Positions 57,875 through 64,000 of a stretch of 64,000 nt of DNA are shown piece after piece. Both the position numbers and the translations under genes were made by a program. This DNA comes from Brachionus plicatilis. Taxonomy: Eukaryota > Rotifera > Eurotatoria > Ploima > Brachionidae. The stretch is taken from contig QEOQ01000122.1 of NCBI GenBank assembly GCA_010279815.1, positions 278,146 through 342,145 of the forward strand. Reading direction: 5' to 3'. The stretch's first letter is position 1. Every line of letters starts with the position of its first letter. The notes under the pieces are model-generated. The model did no database searches, had not been told where the DNA came from, and worked only from the letters and a program-made list of their open reading frames with translations.

Positions 57875-58877
57875 CAGTGTACTCGCGCTATAACGATTCG
57901 CTTTATTACGAATATCGCGCTACAGCGAATGATGTATAAGCCCCGATTCCTCTCCATTCAAATCAATGGCTAACAAAATATCATATTACGAATATGAAAT
58001 TATGAAAAATTCGCTACTGCGAATGGGAAATCAAAGCCCATTTTCATACTTAACAACGTTAATTGTCACTTTCTTTAACGAATACAATCTTTTTTTAGCA
58101 CATTCGTTTTAATTTTTGTTTATCAATGAAATTTTAATCTGTATGTGTCAACTCCTGAAAAATAATGACAAAACAAAAAGAAACCAACCAAGGCATTGTG
58201 AAATTTCATACAAAACTTCCAATACAAAAATAAAAAAATTTTATAACTTTTGTTCAAAGTGTCAAAAACTTGTTCTGTAAATGAAACAAAGTGAAACAAA
58301 TGTTGTTTCACCTTCTGCGGAAGTCTGCAAAATCTGTGCAAATTAATTCCGTTTTATTTTTAAATCTTTTAAATTGGGTGCAATTTTGCAGAATTCGCAC
58401 AGATTTTGCAGACTTCTGCAGAAGGTGAAACAACATTTGTTTCACTTTGTTTCATTTACAGAACAAGTTTTTGACACTTTGAACAAAAGTTACAAAATTT
58501 TTTTATTTTTGTATTGGAAGTTTTGTATGAAACTTCACAATGCCACCAACCAATCAAAAATTATTATATAAACTTTTGTTTGTTTAATAGTTATTAATAT
58601 ATTTGAAAATTTTCTTTTAGCTTAGCAATTTTGAAAAACCAAATTTAATTAATAGCGTCATCACGTGTTTAAAAACCGTTGAAAGTTGTGTGATGGTTAA
58701 TTACTTTGTGTTTTATCTTATTTTGTCAATAAATAACTAAAAAAATCTATCAACCGCCCAATTATACATTTTTTTTTTAACACCAATCAATTAACATGGA
58801 AAATTTGATATAACGATTTTTCATATAACGAATGACATTATAAAGTCCCGCTCATTCGTTGTAGCGCGAGTGCACTG
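57875..58877. mobile_element. pogo/Tigger-type element (non-autonomous)
   Basis: Ends CAGTGTACTCGCGCTATAAC and the complement of CAGTGCACTCGCGCTACAAC, flanked by TA (57873-57874, 58878-58879). Subterminal repeats of CGAAT with ATTACGAATAT are typical of pogo/Tigger elements. No transposase ORF. A 353-bp MITE is inserted in the middle, so the original element was about 640 bp. Confidence 0.8.
58192..58544. mobile_element. MULE-like MITE with 9-bp target duplication
   Basis: Near-perfect arms of about 150 bp from GGCATTGTGAAATTTCATAC and AAAACTTCCAATACAAAAAT to GCAAAATCTGTGCAAATT. Flanked by ACCAACCAA on both sides (58183-58191 and 58545-58553). A 9-bp duplication with long TIRs is the mark of the Mutator (MULE) superfamily. 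It is nested in the pogo-type element. No ORF. Confidence 0.85.
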
Positions 58878-58879
58878 TA

Positions 58880-60485
58880 AGTAAAAATTCAATGTGATGA
58901 ATTTAGGAAACAAACTCGAAATAAAATTAAAACTTAAAAATAGGATCTTATCTTATTATTTATCATATTTTTAATTCTCTTTTTATTTTATTTTAATTTT
59001 ATATTGATTTTATATTTAATTTTTTTAAGATTTAATTTAGCGCAGAAAATAATTAAAGAGATTAATTTTGGAGAATCCTTTTAATAAAATAAAACTTTTT
59101 TAAAAGGTAAAAATCTTCTAAAAAGTCTTCTTTCATAATCTTTTCTAAACATAATAAAGTCAATCGGCGGTGATGGGCTCAGACACTCTTCATGTTTGGT
59201 GTTGCAGCAAGAACTACTACTACTAATGTAATTACATAAAATTGATAAACATATATTTTTAATACAATTGTTTAAATAAAAATATATAAAATCAAAATTG
59301 AAAAGTTCTTAGGTAAAAAAAATTCCACCTCAATGGTAGATGAATTAAAAAACGTTGTAGTTCAGGGCTAAGCTTAATAAAAATTATTTTATATCACATC
59401 ATAGTTTAAAAGCGTGGCACTATTAAATAAATTAAAAAGAAGATTTTCTCTTCTCAGTCTTTATTCAAAACTCTAACTAAATATTTTCCAAAGCAATTAC
59501 TTGACATGTCATGTCAAGTTTATTTTAAAATTTAAAATTTAAAAATGTCTTTCTTAATTGAACATTAAAAGGTTTAAATTTTTTAATTGATTTTAATGAA
59601 AACTAACTTTTAAAGACAAAAAAATTAACAGTTTTAAAATTTTTAATTTATTAAAGTAGAAAAATAAAATAATTTCAGTTTGAATGAATTTCAATATAAG
59701 TTATAAATTTGAATTTGTGAATTAACTTAGCTTGAAGTATTTAAATTATTTATTGTTTTTGTTAAATAAATTCGAGATCAATCATTTTGATGTTAATTTG
59801 ATAATGAACCATTATTAGACATAACATGTCTAGTAATGTTTAGTATTTATTTCTTAAAAGTTATTAAGAAATCTTTTTATAGTCTAAATTTGACTGAAAC
59901 CGAAAGAGCGCTAGATTATGAATTGAGAAATAAAGAAACGAAACAAATAATGATCTCTCACAAGACTCGCCCTTTCGATATGGCATCCGTGGAAATCAGA
60001 TCGTAAAATTTCAAAAAACAATAATCGTTCATCAGAAGCGTCAACACGTCTAGATAGTCGCGAATCGCTAAAATGTATGTATTTGCATTCGCTTTCTTTA
60101 GAAAATTAACTACCTAGTTAAATTTTTTTATAATGTGACATCAATGCAAAAAAGCAAAAATAGGATTTGATTTTGATTCAAAGTTGATATAATCATAGAT
60201 TGATTGAATTCTTGACAATAATTTTTTACAAAATCTTAAAAAATTATTAATATTAATAGGATTCACCAATTTAACTAACCAATCAATATCAATAAACTAA
60301 CCAGGAGCTGCCTATATTTTTTGAAGAAAGTCAATCAACATTTATTTGCCATTTAACTTGCTCCAAGCATCAAGGGGGGATTAATTTTGTGATTATTTTA
60401 CGAAAAGCACTAGTTTGGCTAATTTTTGTTTCTCTTATGAAAATTCAACTTCATTTTTAAAGAAAAAAGAAATTTTAATAGAAGG
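58880..60485. other. Gene-poor stretch with an exon-like segment
   Basis: Mostly AT-rich. At 59885-60001 (plus) there is an open stretch after an acceptor-like TTTTTATAG: NLTETERALDYELRNKETKQ then IMISHKTRPFDMASVEIRS, followed by GTAAAA. The next frame continues RKISKNNNRSSEASTRLDSRE. It may be an exon of an unrecognised or dead gene. A GC-richer patch at 59160-59215 is unexplained. Confidence 0.35.
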
Positions 60486-60794
60486 TTATCTTTGACTTAA
60501 AATGCAGTTCTCTGTGTCTTCCCCAACAATCATTTGAGAAAAACTTTCTAAATCTGATTTCGATCCGAAAGTATTCAAAGTATTTTTAGAAATTGAAATA
60601 AATTTTTCAATGTCATTTTTTGAAAAAGACTCCTTTAGTAAATTATTGCGTTCTCTTTATCTCTTTATTTCAAGTGTTTGATCTTGTCTCAATCTGGACT
60701 TGATAAGTTTTAGATTTTCAACTATCAAATTTTTGTTTTTAAATATTCTTTTTCTGCTAAAGGTTCAAAATCTTGACTATTTCTTTCAGTCATA
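60486..60794 (-). pseudogene. Small coiled-coil protein pseudogene
   Basis: Minus strand from an ATG: MTERNSQDFEPLAEKEYLK, then after one frameshift NKNLIVENLKLIKSRLRQDQ, TLEIKR, a stop (TAA), RERNNLLKESFSKNDIEKFI and SISKNTLNTFGSKSDLESFS, QMIVGEDTENCILSQR and a final stop. The two parts are collinear, so it is a once-coding helical protein now broken by one frameshift and one nonsense codon. The family is not recognised. Confidence 0.55.
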
Positions 60795-62708
60795 ATAATT
60801 ATTTTTAATTTTTTTTGAATTATCTCTATTTGATTTGTATCTAGTTATTAAATCAAATTACCTTTGACACTGTATTTTAGTATCAATTTTTTTCACTTTT
60901 GCTTTTAAAAAATTGTTTTTGAACTTTGCTACTTTAACAGAATCAAAATTCAGCCTCTTGATTCAGTTAATAATAGAAAAAGTTTGATCTATCTTTCATA
61001 TGTCAAGACTAGAAAGCATCACTAATTGGATATCGATCTATTTGAAGCTATATTGGTTCTGTATAAGGCTTTTTCGATTTAAATCATTCCTGATTTATTA
61101 ATAGTATTCGATAAGTTATCTGCCATAAAAACTTTTCTGTTCTGAGTGATTTTGAGAGAAAAGCTGATTTGGAATATTTTTATTGATTGTAATTTTTAAT
61201 TTATTATTGGAAATTTTTAAGTAACTGGAATTTTTCTAACCCTAGATTTTGCTGATTGCTTATTTCTGCTTGTTTTGGCTTCAATTTGAACCATTTTGGC
61301 ACCGCTCGACACACAAGGATTTATGTTAGTAGCCTTTAATTTGATCCAGGTGCTCAACGTTTTGTGAAATAATTTGTTAATTTGTTTCCTTTTTTGAGCT
61401 TATTATCTTGGAAATATTTGATAGAAATGCAACCGATTTTTTAGAGCCTATGATAGCTACTTTTGTTTTACTCATTTATCAAATAAATCTTATTTGAAAG
61501 GTAAACGAAAAATGAAAAATGTGCGCAATTGATAAAAAAATGTTTTAATCAAAAAATTGATTCAAAAATTCAAAAAATTTGGTTTATTTTTTACTTTAAC
61601 TTTGAAATAGGCTAAACTAATCTTATAGGCTAGCGATTTTGATTTAGTTTTCAAATAAGCTAAAGACTATGTGGATGAGTCCATCAATTATCTGGTCAAA
61701 TGGCTGTTTGTAAAAAATCTTAAACAAAACTGGCATCGAACATAAATTGAGAAAGACGCTAAGCGATACTTTTCTTTATGTAAATGCAAATGTCCCCACT
61801 TTTCAAATGGAATACGATAAAGCTGTCAACATTTGGATTTGATTTTCACGACTCAGCCTCGCAATGTGTATGCTATCGATACATGATTTGTGCTTAGTTA
61901 CATTAATAAAGGACATCTGGTTATCTTTTTCAATTTTGTTCCAAAAACAAGGTAAGTTAGCAATCATGTATCTGTTAAAAATTTATTTATTGCGAGGAAC
62001 GAGCCAAGCCGAGACGAGCTTAATAACCAAACAAGACCGTTCGGTTTTGGACTGAATCAATTTGATTTGAGGGGAAAGTAAGCAGAACTATTGGATAAGA
62101 TTCGAATTGATTCGCAAAAAAACTAACATCTATTGGATAAAAATCCAATTACAGCACATACAAAAATATCTTTTAACGTTTCGTTACTCGCATATCAAAA
62201 GCTCTGCTTCACTATCTTAATATTATCTATTTAAATTAACTGAATATGAAAAAATTTCACATTCAGTTAATTTTCTATGTCAACGAAGCTAGTAATCGAT
62301 TCATTCCAGCGTTGGATGTACATTCACTCAATCTAAGAATTAAATAACAAATATTGAAAAAAATATCAAAATTGAAAATTGAAATGAACAAAGAAAATAT
62401 TGTTAGCGGCGTATCACATTAGTGAGAAGCTGGAATGCTACTTAGTCTCTCTGGAGAAAATAATAATTAAAGGTCCTTAGTTTAAGTGTTAGTAACTTAA
62501 TAGTTGCCAGTAGTTGTTACTTCATTAATTAAATAAAATAGAATAAAATACAAACTGTTGCTAAGCCTAATTTATAACTGATAAGAAATACTCTTCGTAC
62601 AAATAGACCAAGACTTTTAGATAAATATGTGTGTGTATTCTTGAACTTAAATTGACAGGAAGACAGATTAATTAAAATTGTTCAAACAACACTTTTCACT
62701 CTTTTATA
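60795..62708. other. Intergenic, no gene seen
   Basis: AT-rich with isolated short open stretches in all frames, none extendable across splice sites. A short inverted repeat TTAACTGAATATGAAA / TTTCACATTCAGTTAA occurs at about 62237-62272. Confidence 0.4.
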
Positions 62709-63339
62709 ATGAGCACCAACAAGTCGTTGACCGCACGTCAACAATATAAAGCTGGAATATATTTTGACCATGAAGGCCCAAGAACCAATAATAACATAGA
62801 AAGCTATCAAAAAAAATTAAAAACTAGTATAAATACCGATCATCCAAATATTTATTCAGCTATAGAGGCACTTAATCTGAAGAAAATCAAAAAGCCTTTG
62901 CTTATCATGGAAAAATTCATGTACCATATAGACGCAAACTAGTAGTATACACAGATGTGTCTTAAATATTTCGTCGTCGAATGTTAATTTTAGGGAAATT
63001 AACGGTCGATGAGTACATTGGTATGATCCTTGCTACTTTGTCTGAGGAGGAAAAAAGACAAAGAAATGTGTTGTCTAATCTGGCGCTATAAGCGACTCAG
63101 ATTCAGAAGGAGAAGAAATTTTTGATGACGCTACAGATGAAGATGAATCAGGAAATAATAATAGACCGTTAGTGAGTCAAATTACGCAGCAACTCCCTCA
63201 AGATTTAACAGATCATAGCTCAAATTCGAGTGAAACAAGCAGCGATAATTTGCCGTCTATTTCAAACTTCTTAATAAGTTCTGGTGAACATAATAAGATA
63301 ATTATGGAAGAAAATGGAAATTCTTATTTTATGCTATAG
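62709..63339 (+). pseudogene. MULE-transposase-like C-terminal remnant with acidic tail
   Basis: From a real ATG: MSTNKSLTARQQYKAGIYFD, HEGPRTNNNIESYQKKLKTS, INTDHPNIYSAIEALNLKK. The RTNNxxExxxxxLKxxxxxxHPNIxxxIExL pattern is the C-terminal hallmark of MULE-type transposases. The frame then shifts (AFAYHGKIHVPYRRKLVVYT continues in another frame). Further on, KLTVDEYIGMILATLSEEEK and, after another shift, SDSDSEGEEIFDDATDEDES to a stop at 63337-63339 remain readable. An intron between about 62960 and 62993 could repair one break but not all. Either a domesticated fragment now dead, or a transposon end. Confidence 0.5.
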
Positions 63340-63461
63340 TTTGTCTTTGTTTTTTTCATTATTCTTTATTTTAATTGGATATAAAAGATTTTCATAAACA
63401 TTCTTTTAAAATAAGAAATTTTATAAAATATATTAGTGACCTTTTCCGCGCATTTCTCCAT

Positions 63462-63638
63462 TTCTAACCAAATGTATATTTTAAATTTGTCTTTAAAGTT
63501 TAGAAATTTTGTTCAAGCTTTAACTTTAATTATTTTTCAAATGTCTTGTAATTATTTTTCATTAAGTTCGTTGCCAAATTAAAATTGCTCGGATATTTTC
63601 TAACCAAATGTAGATTTTAAATTTGTCTTTAAAGTTTT
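63462..63638. repeat. Direct repeat TTTCTAACCAAATGTA
   Basis: TTTCTAACCAAATGTATATTT then TAAATTTGTCTTTAAAGTTT occurs at about 63461-63503 and again at about 63597-63637 with one mismatch. Unit spacing is about 135 bp. Nature unknown. Confidence 0.6.
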
Positions 63639-63918
63639 AAGATAAAATTTTTAAAAGAATCAACTAGCAAGCGCCCACTGACCCTCACGAACCCCCATTT
63701 TTACTAAAATCTCGCGATTTTATGCGGGGCCTAGCTCTCTTTTTCACTCTCCTTCCCGCCCGCTGACTCTCGCGTTTTTTGTCGTATTCTATGGAATAAT
63801 GGGGACTTTTAATCCCAACGCTTTTCCTTTTTATGATTTTAAACTCATACGTTCACTGTTTGTTCACGCTTTACTCTTATCCATGTTTGAACAGGCTAAA
63901 ACCCAGCGTTTTTAACCA

Positions 63919-63998
63919 ATAGTGTCCTTTTATAACTTATAGCGTCCTTTAATGACTTATAGTGTCCTCTTATTACTTACAGCATCCTTTTATGATTT
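63919..63998. repeat. 20-bp minisatellite at the window edge
   Basis: Four consecutive 20-bp units: ATAGTGTCCTTTTATAACTT, ATAGCGTCCTTTAATGACTT, ATAGTGTCCTCTTATTACTT, ACAGCATCCTTTTATGATTT. The array may continue beyond the window. The preceding 250 bp (63660-63910) are unusually GC-rich for this window. Confidence 0.8.
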
Positions 63999-64000
63999 AA

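Noticed and set aside
58123..58571. Two ORFs sharing HRFCRLPQKVKQHLFHFVSF-type peptides
   Set aside because: They are the two arms of the MITE at 58192-58544 read on opposite strands.

Overview
This is animal nuclear DNA. It is very AT-rich, has GT-AG introns (many only 46-60 nt, others kilobases long and filled with transposons), and carries metazoan genes: STARD10, THOC2, an ARM-TIR-SAM protein, a LIM-C2 protein and an EGF membrane protein. AT content, tiny introns, a divergent TIR-SAM protein and many small DNA transposons would fit a monogonont rotifer such as Brachionus. That assignment is an inference and is not proven by anything in the window.

Layout. 0-13 kb: an intact STARD10-like gene (759-1544) and a second copy (11427-12119) with a damaged 3' end. 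Both sit in a duplicated block that includes the upstream flank. Between them lie a degenerate Tc1 element, a hAT-type element carrying a ZPR1 gene fragment with its intron (6665-7531), a long-TIR element with about 18 GTGACCA motifs and a zinc-finger ORF (7590-8402), and LINE debris. 13.6-17.7 kb: a four-exon LIM/coiled-coil/C2 gene with a tRNA-Asp gene antisense in its second intron. 18.3-21.3 kb: a decayed LINE (minus strand) split by a Tc1 copy. 22.3-24.1 kb: the two-exon ARM-TIR-SAM gene. 24.9-25.5 kb: a piggyBac-type mini-element that still encodes only the Cys-rich C-terminal domain. 28.6-29.7 kb: a mariner-type MITE and a hAT relic. 29.9-32.3 kb: a secreted/membrane propeller-EGF protein (minus strand).

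33-45 kb holds two related coiled-coil genes in opposite orientation. The minus-strand copy (34194-35429) has its second exon tandemly triplicated, with three 49-nt introns. The plus-strand copy (39857-45127) is flanked and invaded by two inverted copies of a 1.35-kb TIR element that encodes an AT-hook/PHD-like ORF. 45.4 kb carries a detached, nearly identical piece of THOC2. 47.5-56.8 kb is the whole minus-strand THOC2 gene (eight exons, reconstructed in frame to 1498 aa). Its largest intron holds a hAT element with a perfect 8-bp target duplication and a long-TIR element nested inside it. 57-64 kb is gene-poor, with a pogo-type element containing a MULE-type MITE, a coiled-coil pseudogene, a MULE-transposase-like remnant and a 20-bp minisatellite at the right edge.

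The host genes do not form a functional cluster. What unites the window is heavy cut-and-paste transposon activity that repeatedly duplicated or captured host exons (ZPR1, THOC2, STARD10, the coiled-coil exons). Splice sites were assigned by eye from reading frame, GT-AG ends and remembered family sequence; no RNA or database evidence was available.
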